Source: Dehalococcoidia bacterium (GTDB lineage: Bacteria; Chloroflexota; Dehalococcoidia; Bin125). Taken from it: a DNA stretch of 53,290 nt. The DNA lies in contig JAJEBU010000020.1 in NCBI GenBank assembly GCA_022822375.1, forward strand, positions 1 to 53,290, read 5' to 3'. Both the position numbers and the translations under genes were made by a program. The notes below the pieces were generated by a model. The model searched no databases and was not told the origin of the DNA. It worked only from the letters and a program-made list of their open reading frames with translations. This document shows positions 1 to 7,363 of this stretch, piece by piece. How positions within the stretch are numbered: position 1 is the stretch's first letter; each line of letters opens with the position of its first letter.

Positions 1-1
1 C

Positions 2-253
2 AAGAGCCCCGTGCTGGCCCTCAGTGACCTGTCTACTGCAAAGCAACGCAACCAACACGCCGCGTTGAGACATCTGTTGCTGGGAGTCACAACGGGAATC
101 AGAAACGTTTACTCGCATGACGTCCGTACGGAAGTCACGTACGATGAAGCTGCCATGTGGCTGTCTATGATGGCAAGATTGCGAGACCAGATTGAGCAAC
201 TTGACGTGCCTTCTGCCTTTGGTGAACCCGATGAGCAGCACGCAGAACAATAG
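2..253 (+). CDS. C-terminal part of a TIGR02391 (Hypoth_Ymh)-like protein, cut by window edge
   Basis: The reading frame is already open at base 2, so this is the 3' end of a longer gene; the GTG at 11 in the ORF track is probably not its start. The visible 80 or so residues contain the segment LLLGVTTGIRNVYSHD followed by a helical stretch with paired Leu/Met and Arg residues. This resembles the conserved C-terminus of the TIGR02391/Ymh family, where a G(V/T)xxGIRNxxxH motif precedes a terminal helix. The family is of unknown function and is often found near defence or mobile genes. The missing N-terminus prevents a firm assignment. The next gene begins 24 bases downstream on the same strand. 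Confidence 0.55.
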   Translation, partial: KSPVLALSDLSTAKQRNQHAALRHLLLGVTTGIRNVYSHDVRTEVTYDEAAMWLSMMARLRDQIEQLDVPSAFGEPDEQHAEQ

Positions 254-277
254 CTGAACGATGAATGCGCTAACCCC

Positions 278-1606
278 ATGACCCTCCGCTCCCCTTGGAC
301 ACTGCTCCTCCTTGCCACACTTGCTGGCCTCCCATCCCTCGTCGTGCGACTCTCCGGCGCCGACCTCGATGTCTACCCCGAAGTCGCCATCTCCGGCCTC
401 GCCATCCTCTCCGCCGCCTTCCTCATCTCCTCAGGCGCTGAGGCCTCACAGCACGACATCCCAGCTGCCCTCTCCGTCGCTCTCGTCGCCTTCATCGCCG
501 TCCTGCCCGAGTACGCCGTCGACCTGCTGCTCGCCTACGAGGCGGGACAGTACGCCTCCGATCCCGCCGCCTTCCCCGGCTTTGCCGAGAAAGCCAACCT
601 CGCCCTCGCCAACATGACCGGCGCCAATCGGCTCCTGCTCGGCGTCGGCTGGGCCATGGTCATCTTCCTCTTCGCCTGGAAAGCCGCCGGGCCCCGTCAA
701 CTGATCACCTCAACCGCCCGCCACGCCTGGCGAGACCTGCGCGGACGCCCCAACGACGGCTCCGAGCCCGAGCTGACTCTGCCCGCCGGCATCTCCCTCG
801 ATATCGGCATCCTGATCGTGGCCACCGTCTACTCATTCGTCATCGTCGCCAAGGGACGCATCGCCCTCGAAGACACCGTCATCCTCGGCCTGCTCTTCCT
901 CTGGTACGTCATCCGCCTCGCGCGCGCGCCCGTCCACGAGCCGGACCTCGAAGGCCCCGCCAAGGCCATCGGGCGATTGCCCACCGGCCTGCGCCGCCTC
1001 GCCGTGATCTTCTTCATCGTTTACTCCGCGATCGTCATCGGACTCGCCGCCGAACCCTTCGTGCACGGCCTCGAATACGTCGGACGCGACCTCGGCATCG
1101 GCGAGTTCTTCGTCATCCAGTGGATCGCCCCGCTCGCCTCCGAGTCGCCCGAGTTCCTCGCCGCCCTCTACCTCGTCTGGCGCGGTTCCGCCGGCATGGG
1201 CGTCAACATGCTCATCTCCAGCAAAGTCAACCAATGGACCCTGCTGATCGCCTCCGTGCCCGTCGCCTACATCGTCGGCGGCGGAGCGCTCAGCGGCATC
1301 ACTTCCAGCGGCACACAGGGCGCCGAAATTTTCATCACCGCCGCGCAATCCGTCTTCGGCGTCATGCTGATCATCGACCGTCAGCTCACCGCGCGCGCTG
1401 GATTCGCGCTGCTCAGCATCTTTCTCGCCCAGCTCATCACCCAATTCTTCTTCCAGGAACAGAATGCGATTCGCTGGATCTTCGGCATCATCTATCTTGG
1501 GATGGCAGCAGTCATGCTGCCGAGCCACTGGCGATACTTCCCGCCAGCACTGCGCGAGGCCTTCCGACGGCCAGGCGCGACTCCAGAGCAAGGAACACAC
1601 GCATGA
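278..1606 (+). CDS. Sodium/calcium exchanger-type cation antiporter (CaCA superfamily)
   Basis: A 442-residue integral membrane protein with about ten to eleven hydrophobic segments. Two acidic-containing conserved stretches look like the alpha repeats of cation/Ca2+ exchangers. The first, near residues 55-85, contains GAEASQHDIP and AVLPEYAVDLLLA. The second, near residues 285-330, contains APLASESPEFLAALYLV and an SSKVNQWTLL segment. In this family the paired glutamates in the two repeats bind the exchanged cation in the membrane. A hydrophilic loop near residues 150-170 separates the two halves, as expected. The ion transported cannot be told from sequence; Na+/Ca2+, Ca2+/H+ and Na+/H+ exchange are all possible. 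Its stop codon overlaps the start of the DUF169 gene (ATGA), implying co-translation. Confidence 0.75.
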   Translation: MTLRSPWTLLLLATLAGLPSLVVRLSGADLDVYPEVAISGLAILSAAFLISSGAEASQHDIPAALSVALVAFIAVLPEYAVDLLLAYEAGQYASDPAAFPGFAEKANLALANMTGANRLLLGVGWAMVIFLFAWKAAGPRQLITSTARHAWRDLRGRPNDGSEPELTLPAGISLDIGILIVATVYSFVIVAKGRIALEDTVILGLLFLWYVIRLARAPVHEPDLEGPAKAIGRLPTGLRRLAVIFFIVYSAIVIGLAAEPFVHGLEYVGRDLGIGEFFVIQWIAPLASESPEFLAALYLVWRGSAGMGVNMLISSKVNQWTLLIASVPVAYIVGGGALSGITSSGTQGAEIFITAAQSVFGVMLIIDRQLTARAGFALLSIFLAQLITQFFFQEQNAIRWIFGIIYLGMAAVMLPSHWRYFPPALREAFRRPGATPEQGTHA

Positions 1607-2313
1607 GCAACTGGGCGGAACTTTCTTCACAACTGCAGGACGCGCTCGGCTTGGCCAACACACCGCTGGCCATCACCTTCCACGCCGCCGCGTCCGGCGT
1701 CGGCCGATTCGAATCGAACATGCCGTCGCCGGCCGACGACGGCCGCACTGGCGCCGTCCCCGCCGGCTGCGTCTTCTGGATGCACGCAGCCGATTCGACC
1801 TTCTCCACCGTCGCCCAGGACCACCGCAACTGCTCCGTCGGCTCCGTCACGCATGGATTCCTGGGGCTCATGGACGTGATGGAGAGCGGCGACGTCGGCG
1901 CGCTGCTCGAATCCGGCTGGGTCACGCCCGAGGCCGCCATGGCCCTGCCCGTCGTCGAGGAGAAGCCCGAAGAAGTCGTCTACGGTCCCCTGGCCGAATC
2001 CCCGACCGACCCAGACGTCGTCATGATCCGCGTCACCGGGCGCCAGCTCATGGTCCTCCACGACGCCTTCCCCGACCTGCGCCTCGAGGGCAAGCCGCAG
2101 TGCCACATCATCGCCATCGCCAAGGCCGGCGAAATGGCTGCCTCCGTCGGCTGCCAACTCTCACGCGTGCGCACGCAAATGCCCAACGCAGAAATGACCT
2201 GCGCCATCCCCGCCGACCAATTGTCCGATCTGCTCGAACGCCTCGCCGTCACCGCCCAGGCCGACCATGCGGTCGCTCAATACGCAGCCGACGACATGGC
2301 CCGGTTCGCGTAG
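1603..2313 (+). CDS. DUF169 family protein
   Basis: 236 residues from the ATG at 1603, which overlaps the TGA of the upstream exchanger gene. The ORF track gives a longer frame from 1120, but that extension lies antisense-like within the exchanger and reads as Arg/Pro-rich shadow. Features typical of DUF169 are LANTPLAITFH near the N-terminus, the AGCVFWMHA segment with a cysteine near residue 50, a second cysteine in DHRNCSVGS, and the later motif GKPQCHIIA. The family has repeated conserved cysteines and no established biochemical role; links to redox or metal-dependent metabolism have been suggested. The overlap with a cation exchanger suggests linked expression, not a demonstrated shared function. 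Confidence 0.75.
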   Translation: MSNWAELSSQLQDALGLANTPLAITFHAAASGVGRFESNMPSPADDGRTGAVPAGCVFWMHAADSTFSTVAQDHRNCSVGSVTHGFLGLMDVMESGDVGALLESGWVTPEAAMALPVVEEKPEEVVYGPLAESPTDPDVVMIRVTGRQLMVLHDAFPDLRLEGKPQCHIIAIAKAGEMAASVGCQLSRVRTQMPNAEMTCAIPADQLSDLLERLAVTAQADHAVAQYAADDMARFA

Positions 2314-2340
2314 CTCGGTTGCCGAGCCGGGAGTCCACCT

Positions 2341-2799
2341 ATGGCAGGAAAATGGTTCGAAGACCTGGAGCCCGGCCTCGTCATCGTGCACGAGCCTTCG
2401 CGCACTGTCACCGAGGCCGACAACCTGCTCTTCACCGCGCTCACACACAACGCTCAACCGCTGCACCTCGACGCAGAGTTCGCGCAAGGCACCCAGTTCG
2501 GTCAGCGGATCGTCAACAGCATCTTCACCCTCGGCCTCGCCGTCGGACTCAGCGTCGCCGACACGACCTTGGGCACAACGCTCGGCAATCTCGGCTTCGA
2601 CGAGACCACCTTCCCCAATCCAGTCTTCATCGGCGACACCATCACTTGCGAAACCGAAGTGATCGAGCGCCGCGAGTCGCGAAGCCGCCCCGACCGTGGC
2701 ATCGTCACCTTCGAGCACCGAGGCGTCAATCAGCGCGGCGAACTCGTCGTCAAATGCCGCCGCAACGGCATGATGCTCAAGCGTCCCGCAGCCGATTAG
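2341..2799 (+). CDS. MaoC-like hotdog dehydratase
   Basis: 152 residues with a single hotdog fold of the MaoC/(R)-specific enoyl-CoA hydratase type. The hallmark region is near residues 20-60: a Thr-containing RTVTEADNLLFTALTHN leading to QPLHLDAEFA. The Asp and His of this segment correspond to the catalytic D-x(4)-H pair of MaoC hydratases. Later segments FGQRIVNSIF and NPVFIGDTITCETEV also fit the family. It probably adds water to an enoyl-CoA or mesaconyl-CoA-like substrate in the cytoplasm. It lies 27 bases after the DUF169 gene on the same strand and abuts the convergent small gene at 2800. The substrate cannot be deduced. Confidence 0.85.
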   Translation: MAGKWFEDLEPGLVIVHEPSRTVTEADNLLFTALTHNAQPLHLDAEFAQGTQFGQRIVNSIFTLGLAVGLSVADTTLGTTLGNLGFDETTFPNPVFIGDTITCETEVIERRESRSRPDRGIVTFEHRGVNQRGELVVKCRRNGMMLKRPAAD

Positions 2800-3057
2800 C
2801 TACAGACCTCGGACAATCAGGGTGATCAGCAGGCCGATGATTGCACCACCGATCACGGCACCGATCCCAATCATCCATCTCAACAACCGGTTCACCTGAC
2901 GGTCGATCACCAGTTCCACGTCTTGCCTGGTCGCCAACCCCGCTGTGGACGCCTCGATCCCCTCATCGACGAGCTCAGCCAGCTCAGTCGCGGCAACGCT
3001 AGGCGCGTCCATCTCCCGAACAAGGATGTTGTGAAAACGAAGTCGGTCAAGTGCCAT
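2800..3057 (-). CDS. Small coiled-coil protein with one C-terminal membrane anchor
   Basis: 85 residues. The first ~60 residues are helical and charged, with heptad-like Leu/Val/Ile spacing (ELAELVDEGIEAS and TRQDVELVIDRQV). The C-terminal ~22 residues are a clear membrane helix (WMIGIGAVIGGAIIGLLITLIV). This plan resembles DUF1640/CCDC90-type small proteins, which carry a coiled coil followed by a tail anchor. The stop codon directly abuts the MaoC stop on the opposite strand, so the two genes converge with no intergenic DNA. Function is unknown; the architecture suggests an oligomeric membrane-tethered scaffold, but nothing more can be claimed. Confidence 0.65.
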   Translation of the reverse strand: MALDRLRFHNILVREMDAPSVAATELAELVDEGIEASTAGLATRQDVELVIDRQVNRLLRWMIGIGAVIGGAIIGLLITLIVRGL

Positions 3058-3118
3058 ATCCGCATTGTAGCCCGCCGCCGCCCGCCTTCAGGGTCGCTCA
3101 GTGATACCCTGAGACCGT

Positions 3119-3195
<77 letters not shown>

Positions 3196-3233
3196 TCCGC
3201 TACCCTCAACTCCGTCCACCCGGATGGTGACAC

Positions 3234-3794
3234 ATGCGACTGTCTCAGCCTCGAATCCCACCCGTCAGCGACGAGCACGCCTCCGACGAGCAACGCCAGG
3301 TGCTCGACGCCGCGCGCGCCGGCCGACGCGAACCGCTCAACGTCCAGCGCACGATCGCACAGCATCCCCAGCTCGCCCGCTCGCGGCAGGCCCTCACGGA
3401 CCACGTGATGCGCAAGACCTCGCTGCCTCCGCGCGAGCGTGAACTGCTGATCCTCCGCACCGGCTGGAACTGCCAATCCGAGTACGAATTCGCCCAGCAC
3501 TCCCGATTCGGACGCTCCGTCGGCCTGACCGACGACGAAATCCGACGCGTCACGCTCGGCCCAGACGCTGACGGCTGGAGCCCCTTCGACGCCGTCCTGC
3601 TGCGGGCCGCCGACGAGCTCCACCACGATGCCTTCATCTCCGACAACACCTGGAATGCCCTTGCCGAGCAATACTCCAACCAACAGCTCATGGACGTCAT
3701 CTTCGCCGTCGGCCAGTATCACATCGTCTCCATGGCCCTCAACACCTTCGGCGTCCAGTTTGAGACCACCACCACCGACCGATTCCCGCAGTGA
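3234..3794 (+). CDS. Carboxymuconolactone decarboxylase family protein
   Basis: 186 residues of the all-helical CMD/AhpD family. The core begins near residue 55 (MRKTSLPPRERELLILRTGWN) and continues to the segment NCQSEYEFAQHSRFG. The family's conserved Cys/Glu/His positions appear here as one cysteine, two glutamates and a histidine. The second cysteine of the CxxC redox motif of true AhpD is absent, so peroxidase-reductase activity is unlikely. A second helical stretch (LMDVIFAVGQYHIVSMALN) completes the fold. In catabolic settings such proteins act in aromatic or lactone breakdown. The stop overlaps a GTG in the following frame, but the better start of the next gene lies 23 bases further on. 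Confidence 0.85.
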   Translation: MRLSQPRIPPVSDEHASDEQRQVLDAARAGRREPLNVQRTIAQHPQLARSRQALTDHVMRKTSLPPRERELLILRTGWNCQSEYEFAQHSRFGRSVGLTDDEIRRVTLGPDADGWSPFDAVLLRAADELHHDAFISDNTWNALAEQYSNQQLMDVIFAVGQYHIVSMALNTFGVQFETTTTDRFPQ

Positions 3795-3817
3795 CCATCC
3801 CTGACAAGGAGCCTCCC

Positions 3818-4543
3818 ATGACCAGCTCAGCAAGCCCCGCCACCGTCGTTCTCGTCCACGGCGCCTGGCACGGACCATGGTGCTTCCAACAGGTCGTCGA
3901 CGGACTCGAGGCTCGAGGCGTGCCCGTCGTCAACGTCGACCGCCGCCGACCCACCGGTCCCGACGGCGAACTGCGCGGTGTCACCGACTCTGCCCAGAAC
4001 GAGGCCATCGTCCGTGAGGCCCTCGACGGGGTCGAAGGCCCCGTCGTGCTGCTCGGACACAGCTTCGGAGGCGTCCCCATCACGACCGCGCCGCTCGGCA
4101 ACGACAACGTCAAGCACCTCGTCTACCTGACCGCCATCATGCCCAGCCTCGACGAGCCGATGCCCGCCGACCTCGCCAATCCCGCCCTCGCCGAAGCCAT
4201 CGTCGCCGCAGATGACGGCTCCACCACCGTCGCCGACGAGTTCATCCGCATGGCCTTCTATGGCATGTGCAGCGACGAGGACTACGAACACGCCCTCACG
4301 CAGCTCGTCCGCGACGCCGCCGCTATCCCATTCGATGCCCCCCGCGACACCGCCTGGAACAAGATCACCACCACCTACGTGGTCTGCACCGAAGACCAGG
4401 CATTGCTCGCCGACGGTCAACGCGCCCTCGCCCGCCGAGCCGATCGAGTGGTCGAGTGGCAGACCGATCACTCACCATTCTTCTCAAACCCCCAGCTCAT
4501 GGTCAATCTCCTAGACGATCTCGCAAGGGAGTACGCGACCTAG
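3818..4543 (+). CDS. Alpha/beta hydrolase
   Basis: 241 residues from the ATG at 3818, preceded by a strong AAGGAG ribosome-binding site at 7-base spacing; this is preferred to the GTG at 3791 in the ORF track. The N-terminal VVLVHGAWHGPWCF supplies the oxyanion-hole HG motif. The nucleophile elbow is LLGHSFGG near residue 80, and the likely catalytic histidine lies near the C-terminus in TDHSPFFSNP. The sequence resembles the small esterase/hydroxynitrile lyase-like subgroup that handles small esters or ketones. It probably forms a unit with the upstream CMD gene. Its 3' end overlaps the convergent helicase-nuclease gene by 41 bases. Confidence 0.85.
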   Translation: MTSSASPATVVLVHGAWHGPWCFQQVVDGLEARGVPVVNVDRRRPTGPDGELRGVTDSAQNEAIVREALDGVEGPVVLLGHSFGGVPITTAPLGNDNVKHLVYLTAIMPSLDEPMPADLANPALAEAIVAADDGSTTVADEFIRMAFYGMCSDEDYEHALTQLVRDAAAIPFDAPRDTAWNKITTTYVVCTEDQALLADGQRALARRADRVVEWQTDHSPFFSNPQLMVNLLDDLAREYAT

Positions 4544-7331
4544 CATCGAGCACCTTGCGACCACTTCTGCACATGCTGCTCAGCTTGCAGCGTTTGCACT
4601 TGTTGACCTCAGGCTTCGCAGCGAAGTCACCTCGACGTATGGCATCGGCTGCAAGGCGAGCACGCTCCCGTTCTACCTGAAGCCGTTCCGCTGTCACATT
4701 CCACAGCCGGCTCTTTCGGCCTTCCAGGTCGTAAATCTCTACGAAGGCAGGCCGCCTGCCAGTCAGTTGCTCGTAGCCGATGGCGTAGCTGAACAGTTGC
4801 AGCTCATTTGCATCGTCGGCCTGTGAGCGCTTTGTGGATTTGAGATCGGTAATCGTCACTTCACCAGTGCCAGTATGGCGAACAAAGTCGATTCGCCCTC
4901 GGATGTTCACATCGGGAGCAACCCGTGCTTCTACATCCTTCTCGACAAACTCTACGTCGGCCAGCCTGTCGGCTCGGTCTTTCAGATAGTGACCCACGAT
5001 CTTCTTTGCGTGCTGCAGGAGTTCTGAAGACGGTTTCGGCGCTCTCGGTGATGATTGCATATGGTTCTCGACCAGGCCGCTCACGTCAAGCTCGTCCGCC
5101 TTGGAGCCATTCCTCATGAGGCGGTGGGCTTCGGCCAGCGTCTCATGAAGGCCATGCCCGTAGCCCAGGGCAAAGATGTTGTCCTCCGGCGGCTGCACGC
5201 CAAATGCCTTCCGCAGCTTGAACTCGTGAGGGCACTGAAGAAACTGCTTGAGCTCACTGAAACTCAGATCCACGAGCTCCGATCCAGGCGCTGCCCTCGG
5301 TGTCTCCCTCGACCGTTGGCTGTAGTCAGGCCGCTCCGTAGATACCCATCTGGAACGCTGTACACGCTCGAAGAATGGTGAAGGTTTGCGATTCCGGTCA
5401 CTGATGTCGAAGGATGATCTTGTCATGTGAAGGAACTTCTTGGACCGAGTCATGGCAACGTAGAAGAGACGCAACTCGTCCTCTTCAGTGGTGTCGTAGC
5501 GGTTGCCGTCGACAATCTGGCCTTGCGGAATCAGGTGCCAGACCGTTCGGCCGCCACCTCCGGTCGACGGGAAGATGCCGTCGGAGAGCGCAGGCAGGAA
5601 CACCGCCGGCCACTCCATCCCCTTGGCTTGGTGAATAGTCATCACGCGTACGGCGTTGGGAGCTTGTTGCACGTGCAGCCTGGAGTCGTCAGGACCGTAT
5701 GACGGTGCTTGGAAGTACAAGTGCTTTGCAAAACCCTCGAGCAGCTCCACGGGATTCGTCGCGTGGTGAATCGCATCGTACTCCTCAGCGATCTGAGAGA
5801 AGAGACCAATGGAGTACAAGGCATGGTCCCATTGCTCGGGAGAAACAGCAGATTCATCCAGGTCAAGCGCCTCCAGGATGCTGAAGAGGATCCGCGGCAA
5901 GTACCCTTGCGTCTTGGGTTTGCTGAACGTGTCAGTACTGCCTGACTCCTCTCTCACGCCGGCAATCAGGGTCTCGATGCTGTCAAGGCTTGCGGGCGTT
6001 ATGGCGGCGTCAACATGCGACCAGGCGGCTCTCACCTCTTCGCGATCAGGCGACGGACGCCTTTCACCTCGGCCGATGACGTCGATCGAGCTCATCGCGT
6101 GAAAGGTCCAGCGCAAGGCACGAAGGATCGGGTTCTCGAACGATATGCCGGACTGCTGGACCGTGTGAGGAATCTCGGATTCGCTCAGTGCTTCGGCGAT
6201 GGGAACCATGTCGCGTCTGCGGCGAACCAAAACGGCAATGTCCGACCAAGTCAAGCCGCGGGACCCGTCTGCTTCGTTGATGGCCACTCCGTGCAGCTGC
6301 TTGCATGCTTGAGCGATCCAGGACGCTTCGCCCCAGGCGTCCGGAAACCTGAGCGCAGTGATATCGCCTGGTTCGATCGTCTGCGATTCATTCGATTTCA
6401 TGTGTTTCGGCAGTGCCCGCTTTGCACTGATCATCCCGTCGGCCGTTTCCGTGATTCCGACGGAAGATCGGAAGTTCAAATCGAGCGTCACGGATGTGAC
6501 ATTCGGGTACCTGTCGCTGAACTCGATGATCTTCGACGTGTCGGCGCCACGCCAGTGGTAGATGGACTGGTCATCGTCGCCGACAACGCAAAGCGTCGCG
6601 CCACGTTCGTGCAGCGAACCAATCAGTTCCTCCTGGATCGGATTGATGTCCTGATACTCGTCGACGATCAGATACTTCACCTGCGCCGCGGCGTTGTTCG
6701 GCGTCTGGGACCTGGCCGAGACCAGGTCAACCGCCTGCGCCAATACCGATGTGTAGTCCAAGTAGCGTTGTTTTTCGAGGACCTCAAGATACGCCGGTAG
6801 CTGCCTGGCGACGGAGTTGTTGTGCGAGAAGTTTGGTCTGAGCTTGCTCTCGCGGAGTAGGGACAATGCCTCCGCGTACACTGTGGTGTCGGTCCACCGC
6901 TGGAGAGGCTGTCCGTTTAGGGTACTCGATAATGTGAGGCCGCACTGTCGCGAGAAGCGGTCAATGAGGAGATGCTGCTTGTGTGCGGAGAGCACCTCGT
7001 GGTTTTCGTATCTGGAATCGTGTTGCTGCAACAGATCCAGGCAGTAGCCGTGGATTGTCCCCACGAACAGGTCTGACAGGCCGTGAGCCTGCGGCATTCG
7101 CTCCAGGACCCGCCGGACGATGCGCTGCTTCAGCTCGGATGCGGCTTTGTTAGTAAACGTGAACGCCACGATCTGATTCGGCTTCAGCGACGGCGACGTG
7201 TTGGGATCCAGCAGGAACGCCACCCGCTGCGCCACCACCTCCGTCTTGCCCGAGCCGGCGCACGCGATGATTTGCAGATTGCCCTCGCCGTGCTCAACGG
7301 CCGCCCGTTGCGACTCGGTCAGTTCAGGCAT
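4503..7331 (-). CDS. UvrD/PcrA-type helicase fused to an Fe-S PD-(D/E)XK nuclease
   Basis: 942 residues. The N-terminal two-thirds form a superfamily 1A helicase: Q-motif LTESQRAAV, Walker A ACAGSGKTE near residue 25, Walker B DEYQDINPIQ near 225, motif III GDDDQSIYHWRGA, motif V TIHQAKGMEW and motif VI LFYVAMTRSK. The last ~240 residues are a RecB/AddB-like nuclease with the acidic RGRIDFVRH and the TDLKST signature (near residue 830). Four cysteines fit a 4Fe-4S nuclease: one near residue 700 (FLQCPHEF) and a C-terminal CxxCx5C (CKRCKLSSMC). This resembles AdnA/AdnB- or AddAB-type end-processing machines used in recombinational repair, but no partner subunit is nearby. It starts 33 bases after the xanthine dehydrogenase-type gene. 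Confidence 0.9.
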   Translation of the reverse strand: MPELTESQRAAVEHGEGNLQIIACAGSGKTEVVAQRVAFLLDPNTSPSLKPNQIVAFTFTNKAASELKQRIVRRVLERMPQAHGLSDLFVGTIHGYCLDLLQQHDSRYENHEVLSAHKQHLLIDRFSRQCGLTLSSTLNGQPLQRWTDTTVYAEALSLLRESKLRPNFSHNNSVARQLPAYLEVLEKQRYLDYTSVLAQAVDLVSARSQTPNNAAAQVKYLIVDEYQDINPIQEELIGSLHERGATLCVVGDDDQSIYHWRGADTSKIIEFSDRYPNVTSVTLDLNFRSSVGITETADGMISAKRALPKHMKSNESQTIEPGDITALRFPDAWGEASWIAQACKQLHGVAINEADGSRGLTWSDIAVLVRRRRDMVPIAEALSESEIPHTVQQSGISFENPILRALRWTFHAMSSIDVIGRGERRPSPDREEVRAAWSHVDAAITPASLDSIETLIAGVREESGSTDTFSKPKTQGYLPRILFSILEALDLDESAVSPEQWDHALYSIGLFSQIAEEYDAIHHATNPVELLEGFAKHLYFQAPSYGPDDSRLHVQQAPNAVRVMTIHQAKGMEWPAVFLPALSDGIFPSTGGGGRTVWHLIPQGQIVDGNRYDTTEEDELRLFYVAMTRSKKFLHMTRSSFDISDRNRKPSPFFERVQRSRWVSTERPDYSQRSRETPRAAPGSELVDLSFSELKQFLQCPHEFKLRKAFGVQPPEDNIFALGYGHGLHETLAEAHRLMRNGSKADELDVSGLVENHMQSSPRAPKPSSELLQHAKKIVGHYLKDRADRLADVEFVEKDVEARVAPDVNIRGRIDFVRHTGTGEVTITDLKSTKRSQADDANELQLFSYAIGYEQLTGRRPAFVEIYDLEGRKSRLWNVTAERLQVERERARLAADAIRRGDFAAKPEVNKCKRCKLSSMCRSGRKVLDARSRTPLRDRLGD

Positions 7332-7363
7332 ACGAGTCCAGGAACGCCCGTTGACCGCTCGCC

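Noticed and set aside
833-1663. Minus-strand 276-residue ORF over the exchanger gene
   Set aside because: Asp/Glu/Gly-rich shadow of a membrane protein gene on the plus strand, with no family pattern and no ribosome-binding site.
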